Assembly (NCBI RefSeq): GCF_000298235.1
Contig: NZ_BAHE01000011.1
Location: 1-64,000 of the forward strand
Length of the DNA: 64,000 nucleotides
Reading direction: 5' to 3'
From: Gordonia namibiensis NBRC 108229
GTDB taxonomy: Bacteria; Actinomycetota; Actinomycetes; Mycobacteriales; Mycobacteriaceae
Under the pieces are notes generated by a model, which saw only the letters and a list, made by a program, of their open reading frames with translations, was not told where the DNA came from and made no database searches. This document shows, piece by piece, positions 11,714 through 21,903 of the stretch. Numbering within the stretch: position 1 is the first letter of the stretch; every line of letters begins with the position of its first letter. The translations under genes were made by a program, and so were the position numbers.

Positions 11714-14700
11714 GTCCTGTTGTTTCCTTCTGAAGCGGTGGACAGATCGATGATCGCGGAGGCGTTGGAGCGCAGGCCGCTCAGAACCTCGTCGAGCGCG
11801 GCCGGACCACCTGCGGCCAGACTGGGCACCACACTCATCAGTGCCATCGTGAGCGTGGCGTCGGAGTCTGATCCCGGAAGGGCGGCCGCCATTGCTCTCA
11901 CCATGTCCGCCAGTTGACCGAAGTCGACGCTCACGCCGTCGTGTTCCACGGCGATCGCCCCGGGATCGGTGTCGCCGGCGATGGTGACGAGATCGGTGAG
12001 CCGAATGTCTGCCGCAACCGGATCGACAGCTTCGGCCTGCTCATCAGCGGTGAGGATCACGATGTCCCCGACGATACACTCGGCGTCGGCGGCGACGGCC
12101 TCGAGGATTCCGAGATATCGCTGCGCCACGGTCTCGATCGTGGACCGGTCGAAGAGATCGGTGGCGTAGACGAGCTGCGCCTTCATCGCGCCGGCTCCCG
12201 GATTGTGTCCCGCCGCTGCCGGGTCGTTCGGGTACAGGTTCAACTGCAGATCGACCTTGGCCGGGATGATCCCCTCGGCCACCGGTGACACGACCACGTC
12301 GCCGAGTTCGAGCGACGGGAAGTCGATGTTCTGGAAGGCGAACATCACCTGGAACAACGGGTTGTGGGACGTCGTCGGCGCACTCAGTATCTTCGCGACA
12401 ATCGTCTCGAAAGCGACGTCTGTGTTGGCCATGTCGGCGAGGTCATCACGACGCACCCGGGACAGCAGATCGCTGAACTTCTCCCCGTGGTCGATCCGGG
12501 TCCGCAACGCGAGGCTGTTGACGAACATGCCCACCACCTCGTCGAGCGCCTGTTCGCCACGTCCGGCGTACGGCGTGCCGATCACGAGGTCGTTGCGTCC
12601 GCTCAGACGCGACAACAGCACCGCGTAGGCGGCATGGGTGACCATGAACATCGTGGTGTTGTTCGCGCGTGCGACGGACTCCAGGGATCGCGCCAGATCC
12701 TCGGGGATCTCGAACTCGACCTGATCGCCGACGTACGACGGCGTCCTCGGCCGGGGCCGATCCGTCGGCAGATCGATGGTCTCGGGGGCCCCGGACAGGC
12801 GGTCGATCCAATAGTCGAGCTGGCGTTGCGCCTCGGTGACGCCCTCGTCGTCGGTCGTCGCCAGCCGTTCGGCCTGCCACAGGGTGAAGTCTGCGTACTG
12901 GACCGGTAGCGGCGCCCACGTCGGCGGGAGCCCTTCGTGGCGGGCTGCGTAGGCCATCATCAGATCGCGGGCCAGCGGCGCCATCGAGGCGCCGTCGGCG
13001 CTGATGTGATGCACGACGAAGACGACCACGTGCTCGTCCTCGTCGACACGCAGCAGGGCGAGGCGGACCGGCGGGGCGGTCGTGATGTCGAACCCGCGGC
13101 CGGTCACGGCCGCGATGGCGTCGGCCACGCTCCCCGAGACCTGTACCGGGGTCACGTCGAGGCCGGCGACCTCGTCGGGTGGGCTGATGATCTGCATCGG
13201 TTCGCCGTTGATCATCGGGTAGCTGGTCCGCAGCGATTCGTGCCTGCGGAGCAGGTCGTCCACCGCGGCGCGCAGTGCGTCGACGTCCAGTCGGCCGCGC
13301 AGCTCGAGAGCGAGGGCGACGTTGTAGGCCGGGGACTCCGGATCGGCACGGCTGAGCAGCCACATGCCGCGCTGAACGGCGGACACCGGGACCATCTCGG
13401 CGCGCTGACGCGCGATCAGCGGGACCGCCGAGTGACCGGAGAGGCTGTTGGTGATGTATTCGGCGAGCCGGGCCACATCTGCGGACTCGAAGATCGCCTT
13501 CACCGGGACCTGCCGGTCCAGCGCCGCCGACAGACGTGCGGACACCTTGGTGGCCGACAGCGAGTTGCCACCCATCTCGAAGAAGCCGTCGTGCACGCTG
13601 ACCCGCTCGACCCCGAGTACCTGGGCGAAGACCTCGGCGACGATGGCCTCGAGCTGCGTCCGCGGCGGGACAAAGTCCTTGCTCGCGCTGAAGTCGACCG
13701 GCGGCAGCTTGGTGCGGTCGATCTTGCCGACGTTGGTCAGTTCGAAGGAGTCGACCACGACGATCGTGTGCGGGACCATGTAGCGCGGCAGGAGCTGCGT
13801 CACGTGCTCGGTCAACGCCTCGGGCATCGGCGAGCGGTCGTCGGTCGCGGTCACATATGCGACCAGGACGTCTTCGCCGGCCGGTCCGGGCACACCGAGG
13901 CTGACCGCATTGGCGACGTCCGGGTGGGACATCAATGCGTTGTCGACCTCACCGAGCTCGATGCGGAGTCCGCGCACCTTCAGCTGGAAATCGTCGCGGC
14001 CGTGATAGATCAACCGCCCGTCGGCACGACGGACGACCCGGTCACCCGTCCGGTACATCCGCGTCCCGTTCGAGTACGGGTTCGCGATGAACCGCTCGGC
14101 GGTCAGACCGGGGCGGCCCAGGTAACCGATGGCCAGCTGATCGCCCACGAGGTAGAGCTCGCCGACGACCCCGGCCGGGGTCGGCCGCAGTCCGCGATCC
14201 AGGACGAGGGCCCCGACTCCGGGTACCGCCGTTCCGATCGTCATGTCGTCGGCGGGCGAGAACGGTCCGTCCGCGGTGGCCCAGATGGTCGTCTCGGTGG
14301 GGCCGTAGAGGTTGAAGAACCGGCGACCCGCGGACACCCAGCGGCGCATCAGTTCTGGCGGGCATGCCTCGCCCGCACTCAGCACCGTGGTCAGCGACGG
14401 CACCGCTGCCGGTTCCAGGGTCGCCAGTGCCGACGGCGTCATGACCGCATGTGTCACACCGGATTCCGCGATCAGCTGCTCGAGCTGGTCGCCGGCGTAG
14501 GTGTCGGGGTCGGCGACGACCAGCTGAGCGGACGACCCGAGCGCCATCGTCAGCTCGAAGACCGAGGCATCGAAGCTCGGGGACGCGACATGCAGCACCC
14601 GCGAGGTCTCGTCGAGCCTCAGGATCTCGCGCTGATTCGCCATCATGTTCGCCAGACCGCGATGGCTCACGGCGGCCGCCTTGGGCGTGCCCGTCGAACC

Positions 14701-17700
14701 CGAGGTGTAGATGAGGTACGCCATCTCGTCGACGCGTGTGGGCCGGACGAGTTCATCGACTCCGATCGGAGCGATGGGGTGCCCGGCGAGACGCAACTCG
14801 GTCTCGCTGTCGTCGACGATGATCCACTCCGCACCGCTGTCGATCGCGTCGACCCCGGCTTCGGCGGTGGCCAGTCCGACGCGCGCGCCGCTGTCGCTCA
14901 CCATCGCCGATCGACGCTCGGCCGGGTGCATGGGATCGATCGTGACGAAGGCTGCGCCGGAACGGATCACAGCGATGGTGCACAGTACCGAGCGCGCCGA
15001 ACGGCGAGCGCTGATGGCGACGACGTCGCCGGGTCCGATCCCGCGTGAGATCAATTCTCGTGCAAGTTGATTGGTCCGAGCATCGAAGACATCCGGGGTG
15101 ATCTTCTCGCCGGCGACGAGTACCGGCGTCGCCGAACCGGGCGGGCACGTCGCCAGCAGATCGGCGAACACGACCGGTGTCCGACCGGCGGGCTCCGTGG
15201 TCAGCTCCCGCACCTCGGCAGCGGGCACGATGTCGAACCGGCCGATCGCCTCGGTGGGGGTGGACGTCATCTGATCGAGCAGCATGATCAGCGCCTCGGC
15301 CATGGACTCCACCGTCGAGCGATTGAAAAGATCCGTGGCGTAAGAGAATTCGAGGGCTACGCGTTCGGAACCGGCGCCGGCGAACTCGGTGGCGGTCACC
15401 GACAGATCGTACTTCGCGGACGGGATCCGGATGTCGAGTACGTCGAACTCCCCCGTCTGAGCCAGAACGGCCGACGAGTCGCGCTGGAAGGTGAAACCGA
15501 CCTGGAACAACGGGCTGTGGGCACGCGACCTGCTGGGCGACACCTCGTCGACCACCATCTCGAACGGCACCTGGGAGTACTCCAGCGCACCGGTACGTAC
15601 ACGGTGTGCACGCTCCAACAGTTCGGCGACCGAATCACCCGGGCGGATGTTCAACCGCAGGACGACGGTGTTGACGAACATGCCCACGAGGTCGGCGAGT
15701 TCGGGTTCGTCGCGCCCGGCGACCGCGGTACCGATGGACACGTCATCGGTGTCACCGAGCCGGCCGAGGACGGCCGCCAAGGCCACATGCAGAACGGTGA
15801 ACGTGGTGACGCCGAAACGTCCGGCCAGTGAGCGGATCTTCGCGAACTGCTCGGGCGAGATCTCGGCGTCGACGTAACCGCCTCTCCCCGTGGGGATCTG
15901 AGGACGGGGCCGGTCGGTGGGAAGGGCCAGCAGTTCGGGCTGGCCGGCGAGCTGGTCGCTCCAATAGGCGAGCTCACGTGCCATCCGGGCATTCTCGTCG
16001 TCGGCCGAACCGAGAGTGTCGCGTTGCCACACCGCGAAGTCGGCGTACTGGACGGGCAGCGGTTCCCAGGCCGGCGCAAGTCCGTTGACCCGGGCCCCGT
16101 AGGCGGCGAGGAGGTCGACGATGAGGGGGCGCAGCGACGCGCCGTCGCCGACGATGTGATGGAGGACCACCAGGAGCACGTGCCCGTCAGCGGGAGTCTC
16201 GAACAGGGAGGCACGGAAGGGCACCTGCGAGACGAGGTCGAAACCGGCCGCGGCCTGTGTGGCGACCGCGTCGAGGAGATCGGCCTCGGTCGTGGTGTGG
16301 ACACTGAGCCGTACCTGGTCCTCGACGTCGGCGACGTCGACGATCTCCTGGATCGGCTCGCCGTCGATCGACGGGAAGCGGGTACGCAGCGGCTCATGCC
16401 GGATGACCACGTCTCGGACCGCCGCGCGCAGGGCGTCGACATCGACGTCGCCGCGCATACGCACCGCCCCGGGCATGTTGTAGGTCCCCGACGACGGGTC
16501 CATCCGGTTGATGAACCAGAGGCGGGATTGCGAGTACGAGACCGGGATGGTCTCCGGCCGCGTTCCCCGACGCAGCGGCGGCCGCGCCTCGACCACCGCG
16601 GCATCGGCGATGGCGGCGGCCAGCTCGCCGACGTCGTTGCTGTTGAAGATGTCGCCCAGCGCGACCGCCCGCGAGTACTGCTTACGCAGCCTCGACGCCA
16701 GCCGGGCCGCTGCCAGGGAGTCGGCTCCGAGAGCGAAGATGTTGTCCCGCATGCCGATCCGCTCGACACCGAGGACGTCACCGACGATCTCGGCCACCTT
16801 CTCCTCGATCTCCGACCGGGGAGCGACGTAGACGCGCTCGGCAGTGGTGGTGGAAGCGGGCGCGGGGAGCGCGCGTCGGTCCAGCTTGCCAGAGGCATTC
16901 ACCGGGAAGCTCTCGAGAACGACCACCGCGGACGGAACCATGTGTCCCGGAAGGCCGTTGCGCGCGGCACGCATCTGCCGGTCGACGATGACCTCGGCCG
17001 GGATCGTGGTGTCACGGGGTTTGACATAGGCGACGACTGCGGCGCCTCCCGTGTCGGTGCGGACGATCGCCACGGCAGCGGAGACCGATCCCTCGGCCAG
17101 CAGCACGGACTCGATCTCGCCGAGCTCGACGCGCTGTCCACGGATCTTGACCTGGAAATCGGTGCGCCCCAGGTACTCGAGCATCCCGGTCGCGTTCCAC
17201 CGCACCAGATCTCCGGTCCGGTACATCCGGGTGCCGGCGTCGAACGGATTGGCCACGAACCGCTCGGCCGTCAGCCCGCCACGGCCGAGATATCCGTCCG
17301 CGAGCTGTGCACCGGCGAGGTACAACTCGCCGACCACTCCGACGGGCACCCGACGGAGCCGGGAGTCGAGCACATAGGTGTCGGTGTTGGCCACCGGTCG
17401 CCCGATGGGCATGTGGACTTCCCCACCGCCGACGCGATACTCGGTGACGTCGACCGCGGCTTCGGTGGGACCGTAGAGGTTCACCAACTCGGAATCCGAG
17501 TGTTCGACGACCTGTGTCGCGAGATTCGTCGGCAGCGCCTCACCGGAGGTGAAGACCCGTCGGACCGTGGACGGGACTGCCGGGTCGCCGGTCGCCGCCG
17601 CCTCGACGAACACATCCAGCATCGACGGCACGAAGTGGAGCGTGGTCACCCCGCGCTCGACGATGGTGTCGCGGAGGTAAGCCGGATCCCGGTGCCCTCC

Positions 17701-19764
17701 GGCGCGGGCAACCACCATTCGCGCGCCGATCTGCAAGGGCCAGAACAACTCCCAGACCGAGACGTCGAACGTGATCGGCGTCTTGTAAAGAACGGCGTCG
17801 GAATCGTCGATGCGGTAGTGGTCCTGCATCCACGCCAGCCGGTTGACGACGGAACCGTGCGAGACCTGCACGCCCTTCGGGACTCCGGTCGAGCCGGACG
17901 TGAAGATCACGTACGCGGCCGACTCCGGACGGATGTTCCCCTCGTCCACCGGGAGCCGGCGAGGCGATACGTCTGTCGCCGAGGAACCGGCGTTCGCGAG
18001 GAACTCGCGGTCGATCACCACGGTGGGTTTCGCGGTGTCGAGGATCAGGCTCCGACGGTCTTCGGGTTGCTCCACGTCGACCGGTACGTATGCGGCGCCT
18101 GCCATCAGCGTCGCGTACACGGCGATGACCTGCTCCACGCCGCGTTCGATCAGCACGGCCACCTTGTCACCGGGTCGAACGCCCGCCTCGACCAGGGCGG
18201 CTGCGAGTTCGCGACTTCGCGCATCGAACTCGCGGTAGGTGAACTCGGCGTCGTCGGTGACGATCGCTGCCGCATCAGGGCTTTCGGCCACCCGCGCGGC
18301 GAACAGATCGAGAAGCGTATGGTTGCCGGCCTGCGCCGCGGTCCAGTCGGTGCGCGCCCCGCGTTCGAAGTGATCGAGTTCGGCGTCCTCACCCGGGAGC
18401 AGGACCGGCATCGAGTCGATAGGGGCGTCTACGTTGTCGAAGAGGTGCTCGACGAAAGCCAGGAACCGGCGATGATGCGACGCGATCTCGGATTCGGAGT
18501 ACAGATACGGATTGCCGTGCAGATCGACGACGAGAGGCGCTTCGGGGCTCGACTGGTACAGGTTGATCAGCAGGTCCTCGAGGATGCCCGAGGTCAGGAT
18601 TCGGTAGTCCATCGACGTGCCGTCGATGGCGACCGGGTCGTCGAAGAAGACCATGTTGATGGTCGGGCCGAACGAGACCGAGTTCGCCTCGAATCCGGCG
18701 TCGCGGCGGATGTCGTCGGATCGGTACCGCTGATGACGAAGCGCGCCGGTCAGCTCGAGCTGGGCCGCAGCGACCAGTTCCCGGCCCGTGCTCGCGGAGA
18801 CGTTCCGCAATCGGATCGGAAGCATATTCGAGACCATGCCGCCGGAGGCCTTGATCTTCGCGGTGGTCCGCCCCGTCACCGGCAGCGTCATCACGATGTC
18901 GTCGGAGCCGGTCATCCGCGAGAGGAAGGCACCGAAGGCCGCCGACATGAGAACGGCCAGCGAGCTGTTGAACTCGGTGGCGAGCGACTCGAGGCGCTGC
19001 TGCTGGGCGACCGGCAGGTCGCCACCCGCCACAACATTGTCGAACGAGAGCGGAGCGGTGCCCGCACCGTGGGCGAGGGTCACCCGTTCGGGAAGATCCG
19101 ATACACGCGACAACCAGTGCTCGCGATCGGTCTCGCGGCGGCTGCTGGCCTGATACGTGTCCTCGTAGGCCACGATCTCGGCCATCGTGGCCGGTGTCCT
19201 GTCCTTCGGCTCTTCACCGCGCCGGATGGCGTTGTAGCGGTCGACGGTGCGTCGCATGATCGACAGCGCTGCGTACCCGTCGATGATGATGTGGTGGGCG
19301 CGGTTGTACCAGAACGTCCGGTCATCCGCGACCAAGAGGAAGTTGATCACGATCAACTGGTCGGCTTGGAGGTCGACCGGACGGCGGTACTCAGCTTGCA
19401 TCCACGACATCGCGGCGCCCACGGGATCGTCTGCATCACGAAAATCGAGGATTTTCACATGCTGGTCGAAATCGAGGTCGACGTACTGTGCCGGGACCCC
19501 GTCCACCTCGGTGAGCCGAACGTACGGCGATTCAATGGCCTTGCCGACTTCGACGCAGCATCGTTCGAGCAGGTCGATGTCGAGACCACCGGGTTCGTGG
19601 CGGATGTCGACGTACTGCGCGATGTTCACCGAGTAGTCCGGCGACAAGGTGTCTGCGAACCACATTCCTCGCTGTGCCGCGGTGAGAGGCAGGACTTCAG
19701 TGGTGTTTTCTCCGACAACGTTCGCGCTGTCGCTGTTATCGGCGGTCGCCACGGACGCTGACAC
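11710..19764 (-). CDS. Non-ribosomal peptide synthetase, first subunit (C-A-T-C-A-T-C-stub)
   Basis: 2,684-residue NRPS opening the assembly line. Domains: C1 ([12 protein letters not shown] at ~27, HHIIIDG at ~160), A1 ([11 protein letters not shown] ~625), T1 (LGADSLA ~1012), C2 (HHIVGDG ~1204), A2 ([11 protein letters not shown] ~1692, where the usual PKG is PKA), T2 (MGGNSLS ~2064), C3 (HHISADG ~2253) and an ~85-residue A-domain-like stub at the C terminus. The A1 pocket D-V-W-H-F-S-L-V-D matches the known Ser code; A2 (D-A-F-V-L-A-L-I-W) is unassigned. A leading C domain before a Ser module resembles EntF-type or lipo-initiating synthetases, so the peptide is probably N-capped by an acyl or aryl group; this is inference. 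The start is uncertain: GTG at 19764 has GAGGA directly abutting it, while GTG at 19752 has GAGGAG about 11 nt upstream. Confidence 0.92.
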   Translation of the reverse strand: MSASVATADNSDSANVVGENTTEVLPLTAAQRGMWFADTLSPDYSVNIAQYVDIRHEPGGLDIDLLERCCVEVGKAIESPYVRLTEVDGVPAQYVDLDFDQHVKILDFRDADDPVGAAMSWMQAEYRRPVDLQADQLIVINFLLVADDRTFWYNRAHHIIIDGYAALSIMRRTVDRYNAIRRGEEPKDRTPATMAEIVAYEDTYQASSRRETDREHWLSRVSDLPERVTLAHGAGTAPLSFDNVVAGGDLPVAQQQRLESLATEFNSSLAVLMSAAFGAFLSRMTGSDDIVMTLPVTGRTTAKIKASGGMVSNMLPIRLRNVSASTGRELVAAAQLELTGALRHQRYRSDDIRRDAGFEANSVSFGPTINMVFFDDPVAIDGTSMDYRILTSGILEDLLINLYQSSPEAPLVVDLHGNPYLYSESEIASHHRRFLAFVEHLFDNVDAPIDSMPVLLPGEDAELDHFERGARTDWTAAQAGNHTLLDLFAARVAESPDAAAIVTDDAEFTYREFDARSRELAAALVEAGVRPGDKVAVLIERGVEQVIAVYATLMAGAAYVPVDVEQPEDRRSLILDTAKPTVVIDREFLANAGSSATDVSPRRLPVDEGNIRPESAAYVIFTSGSTGVPKGVQVSHGSVVNRLAWMQDHYRIDDSDAVLYKTPITFDVSVWELFWPLQIGARMVVARAGGHRDPAYLRDTIVERGVTTLHFVPSMLDVFVEAAATGDPAVPSTVRRVFTSGEALPTNLATQVVEHSDSELVNLYGPTEAAVDVTEYRVGGGEVHMPIGRPVANTDTYVLDSRLRRVPVGVVGELYLAGAQLADGYLGRGGLTAERFVANPFDAGTRMYRTGDLVRWNATGMLEYLGRTDFQVKIRGQRVELGEIESVLLAEGSVSAAVAIVRTDTGGAAVVAYVKPRDTTIPAEVIVDRQMRAARNGLPGHMVPSAVVVLESFPVNASGKLDRRALPAPASTTTAERVYVAPRSEIEEKVAEIVGDVLGVERIGMRDNIFALGADSLAAARLASRLRKQYSRAVALGDIFNSNDVGELAAAIADAAVVEARPPLRRGTRPETIPVSYSQSRLWFINRMDPSSGTYNMPGAVRMRGDVDVDALRAAVRDVVIRHEPLRTRFPSIDGEPIQEIVDVADVEDQVRLSVHTTTEADLLDAVATQAAAGFDLVSQVPFRASLFETPADGHVLLVVLHHIVGDGASLRPLIVDLLAAYGARVNGLAPAWEPLPVQYADFAVWQRDTLGSADDENARMARELAYWSDQLAGQPELLALPTDRPRPQIPTGRGGYVDAEISPEQFAKIRSLAGRFGVTTFTVLHVALAAVLGRLGDTDDVSIGTAVAGRDEPELADLVGMFVNTVVLRLNIRPGDSVAELLERAHRVRTGALEYSQVPFEMVVDEVSPSRSRAHSPLFQVGFTFQRDSSAVLAQTGEFDVLDIRIPSAKYDLSVTATEFAGAGSERVALEFSYATDLFNRSTVESMAEALIMLLDQMTSTPTEAIGRFDIVPAAEVRELTTEPAGRTPVVFADLLATCPPGSATPVLVAGEKITPDVFDARTNQLARELISRGIGPGDVVAISARRSARSVLCTIAVIRSGAAFVTIDPMHPAERRSAMVSDSGARVGLATAEAGVDAIDSGAEWIIVDDSETELRLAGHPIAPIGVDELVRPTRVDEMAYLIYTSGSTGTPKAAAVSHRGLANMMANQREILRLDETSRVLHVASPSFDASVFELTMALGSSAQLVVADPDTYAGDQLEQLIAESGVTHAVMTPSALATLEPAAVPSLTTVLSAGEACPPELMRRWVSAGRRFFNLYGPTETTIWATADGPFSPADDMTIGTAVPGVGALVLDRGLRPTPAGVVGELYLVGDQLAIGYLGRPGLTAERFIANPYSNGTRMYRTGDRVVRRADGRLIYHGRDDFQLKVRGLRIELGEVDNALMSHPDVANAVSLGVPGPAGEDVLVAYVTATDDRSPMPEALTEHVTQLLPRYMVPHTIVVVDSFELTNVGKIDRTKLPPVDFSASKDFVPPRTQLEAIVAEVFAQVLGVERVSVHDGFFEMGGNSLSATKVSARLSAALDRQVPVKAIFESADVARLAEYITNSLSGHSAVPLIARQRAEMVPVSAVQRGMWLLSRADPESPAYNVALALELRGRLDVDALRAAVDDLLRRHESLRTSYPMINGEPMQIISPPDEVAGLDVTPVQVSGSVADAIAAVTGRGFDITTAPPVRLALLRVDEDEHVVVFVVHHISADGASMAPLARDLMMAYAARHEGLPPTWAPLPVQYADFTLWQAERLATTDDEGVTEAQRQLDYWIDRLSGAPETIDLPTDRPRPRTPSYVGDQVEFEIPEDLARSLESVARANNTTMFMVTHAAYAVLLSRLSGRNDLVIGTPYAGRGEQALDEVVGMFVNSLALRTRIDHGEKFSDLLSRVRRDDLADMANTDVAFETIVAKILSAPTTSHNPLFQVMFAFQNIDFPSLELGDVVVSPVAEGIIPAKVDLQLNLYPNDPAAAGHNPGAGAMKAQLVYATDLFDRSTIETVAQRYLGILEAVAADAECIVGDIVILTADEQAEAVDPVAADIRLTDLVTIAGDTDPGAIAVEHDGVSVDFGQLADMVRAMAAALPGSDSDATLTMALMSVVPSLAAGGPAALDEVLSGLRSNASAIIDLSTASEGNNRT

Positions 19765-20198
19765 TCCTCACTGCTTCGACTGCCTCGGTTCTATCGATTA
19801 GACCTGATACGCCCGATAGATTTCGTCCCACAAACACCAAAACTAGGCTGTTTCTCCAGGTTGCGTTTGTGGCACACACGGAAATGCCCGGAAAATCCCT
19901 CCAGCAAACGAGCGGGCACCACTTCTGTTAATCGGCCCGAACCCTCCTCAGCGTTACATTCGACAATGGCATCCAGCTTTCCACGCGTTTACGTGCGAGC
20001 AGGGCGGCTCGCCGTGTTCATATCCGGTTTCACCAGATCAGCGGATCCGAAACCGACACCGAGAACAGTCGAGACCGTGCGTTCGAAGACGTTGGCCAGC
20101 CTGCGGCGCGTGCCTCGAACCCTGCTCTACTCGCCGGTGTACCCACCGATCGGACGCACAACACGTTATCGGATGCGAACGACCGGTCGATGATGGCC
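19765..20198. other. 434-bp non-coding region upstream of the NRPS genes
   Basis: No gene could be supported here. The first ~200 bases next to the NRPS start are noticeably more AT-rich than their surroundings, as expected for a promoter region. I looked for an IdeR/DmdR-type iron box (TTAGGTTAGGCTAACC-like) and saw none. The only clear symmetric element is the inverted repeat listed separately. Confidence 0.5.
19790..19820. promoter_or_regulatory. Inverted repeat TCTATCG-17-CGATAGA upstream of the NRPS operon
   Basis: Perfect 7-bp arms (19790-19796 and 19814-19820) separated by 17 nt and centred about 40 bases upstream of the first NRPS start codon. The position suits an operator for the biosynthetic operon or a hairpin in its leader. 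No regulator is identified for it in the window. Confidence 0.3.
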
Positions 20199-21086
20199 TC
20201 ACCTGGCGGTCGCGGCCTTCCGGTATCCGCGCAGCGCGGGGTAGATCGACAGCGCCAGCAGCGCAACCGTCCAGATGCTCACCTTGAGGAGGTTCTCCGC
20301 GATCGGGCCTCCGACCGCCAGCGCTCGCATCAGATCGATGGCCGGCGTCATCGGTTGGTTCGCCACGATCGGCTGCAACCAATCCGGGTACGCGCTCAGT
20401 GGCGAGAACCCCGAGTTGAAGAACATCAACAGGCTCGAGAAGAGACCCAGGTACGGCACGATCGGCGCCCCCGGTGCCGCGTTGACGGCCAGCGCCAGCG
20501 TCATAATGCCGAACGCCGCACCGTAGGCCAACGCGACCAGAACCAAGCCGATGGCCGGTCCGACGCCCTGCGTGAAACGGAAGCCGATCAGGTGCCCGGC
20601 GGCCAGCAGCAGCAGCGTCGTGACCAGCACTCGGGTCAAGTCCGCGGCCACGCGGGAGGTGAGGTCGGCGCCCCTGTTGATCGGCAGGACGTACAAGCGG
20701 GCCAGCAGCCCGGTCGACCGTTCCCGGTTGAGTCGTGTCGCCGAAGCGATCGACCCGAACATCGCGCCGACGAGGATCACCAGCGGAACCGTGCCGTAGG
20801 CGCTGTCCTGGCCGGTTGCTCGTCCGATGGCGTCGCCGAGCACGACCTTGAACATCAGCATGCTCAAAGCGGGAACGATCAGCGACTGGAGAAGCGTCGG
20901 GACGTCACGTACGAAGACGAGCAACTGGCGCCCGGTCAGTGCGAGGCTCTGGCTCCACCAAGCGCGGATCGAGGCTTCGGGGTGGACGCTGACCGCGCCG
21001 GCACCTACGGAACCGACATCTCCCTGCATCGTCGACGGCTCGCTCTGCAACGACGTTGCGCCGCCGTCGGCATGAGGCGCACTCAT
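20199..21086 (-). CDS. ABC-2 type exporter permease (DrrB-like)
   Basis: 295-residue membrane protein, the second permease of a drug/lipid-type ABC exporter. It has a ~65-residue hydrophilic N terminus, then six hydrophobic segments of ABC-2 style, including LLVFVRDVPTLLQSLIVPAL, VPLVILVGAMFGSIA and a C-terminal VALLALSIYPALRGYRKA. A typical family feature is the PLSAYPDWLQPIVANQPMTP stretch before the last helix, nearly repeated in its neighbour. ATG overlaps the preceding permease stop (ATGA), so the two are coupled and probably heterodimerise with the ATPase. Position upstream of the NRPS genes on the same strand suggests export of the NRPS product, which is an inference. Confidence 0.9.
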   Translation of the reverse strand: MSAPHADGGATSLQSEPSTMQGDVGSVGAGAVSVHPEASIRAWWSQSLALTGRQLLVFVRDVPTLLQSLIVPALSMLMFKVVLGDAIGRATGQDSAYGTVPLVILVGAMFGSIASATRLNRERSTGLLARLYVLPINRGADLTSRVAADLTRVLVTTLLLLAAGHLIGFRFTQGVGPAIGLVLVALAYGAAFGIMTLALAVNAAPGAPIVPYLGLFSSLLMFFNSGFSPLSAYPDWLQPIVANQPMTPAIDLMRALAVGGPIAENLLKVSIWTVALLALSIYPALRGYRKAATAR

Positions 21087-21898
21087 GAACGCCCCTTCCG
21101 GCTACCCATCACGAGGAGGAGCACGGCGATTCCCAGAAGACCGATGCACCACCAGATCGTCGGTTGGAGGATCTCCCAGCTCAGGGCCCCGTAATCGGTG
21201 GCTCGCATCACGTTCACGAACTGCGAGATGGGTTGGTTGCGGACGAACGGCTGGATCCACTCGGGGAACTGCGAGACGGGCACGAAGCCGGTCGACATCA
21301 TCCCCAGGATGAGGGTCGGGAGCATCATGGCCTGACTGGTCGCCTCTGGACTACCTGCCACCAGGCCGATCCCGTCCGCCAGCAGGGCGACGAGAACACC
21401 GACGGTGAACGCCACGGTGTAGAGACCGACTGTGCCGACGAGTCCACCCATCGGGCGCCACCCGATGGCGGCGCAGGCAACTGTCGCGCAGATCAAGGAC
21501 ACGACGAGCAGGGCCACATTCGTGGCCAGCCGCGCACACATCGGAACCGCCACCGGCATCGGCAGCACGCGAAAACGCGTGTTGATTCCCTGGGTGTCGT
21601 CGAAAGACGAGCGCATCGCGGCCGACGACGCGGCGAAGCCCACGGATTGCAGCACGATGATGGGCATCAAGAACTGTCCGTAGCTCACGCCGAACGAATC
21701 CATCAGGCTACTCAGGGGCAGATAGAAACACACTGCGAGGAAGACCGGGGAAACGAACGCGAACACGAACTCACCGTTGCGGAAAACCTTGGAGACACCA
21801 CGCAATGTGAGCGCCCACCACTGTTGCAGCGGGCGGGTTCGGGCTTCTGCGGGTACGCCTGTGGACGCAGACAAAGAGCCGACTTCGGACACCGACAT
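21083..21898 (-). CDS. ABC-2 type exporter permease (DrrB-like)
   Basis: 271-residue membrane protein, first permease of the exporter. A short polar N terminus is followed by six predicted transmembrane stretches, e.g. FVSPVFLAVCFYLPLSSL, VALLVVSLICATVACAAI, GLYTVAFTVGVLVALL and a final WWCIGLLGIAVLLLVMGS. The SQFPEWIQPFVRNQPISQF segment corresponds to the conserved region of the neighbouring permease, so the pair probably arose by duplication. It starts 5 nt after the ATPase stop codon and overlaps the next permease by 4 nt, forming one transcription unit of ATPase, permease, permease. Confidence 0.9.
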   Translation of the reverse strand: MSVSEVGSLSASTGVPAEARTRPLQQWWALTLRGVSKVFRNGEFVFAFVSPVFLAVCFYLPLSSLMDSFGVSYGQFLMPIIVLQSVGFAASSAAMRSSFDDTQGINTRFRVLPMPVAVPMCARLATNVALLVVSLICATVACAAIGWRPMGGLVGTVGLYTVAFTVGVLVALLADGIGLVAGSPEATSQAMMLPTLILGMMSTGFVPVSQFPEWIQPFVRNQPISQFVNVMRATDYGALSWEILQPTIWWCIGLLGIAVLLLVMGSRKGRS

Positions 21899-21903
21899 GA
21901 CGC

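Noticed and set aside
16024-19761. 1,245-codon plus-strand open reading frame opposite the first NRPS
   Set aside because: It is an antisense shadow of high-GC coding sequence. It lacks recognisable domains, and its composition follows the codon bias of the minus-strand NRPS. The same applies to the long plus-strand frames at 4.3-6.5 and 9.0-11.9 kb.
19765-20198. Iron-regulator box or small genes in the NRPS upstream gap
   Set aside because: No TTAGG-type palindrome is present. Short frames of 60-110 codons on either strand show no domain, no ribosome-binding site and no coding bias.
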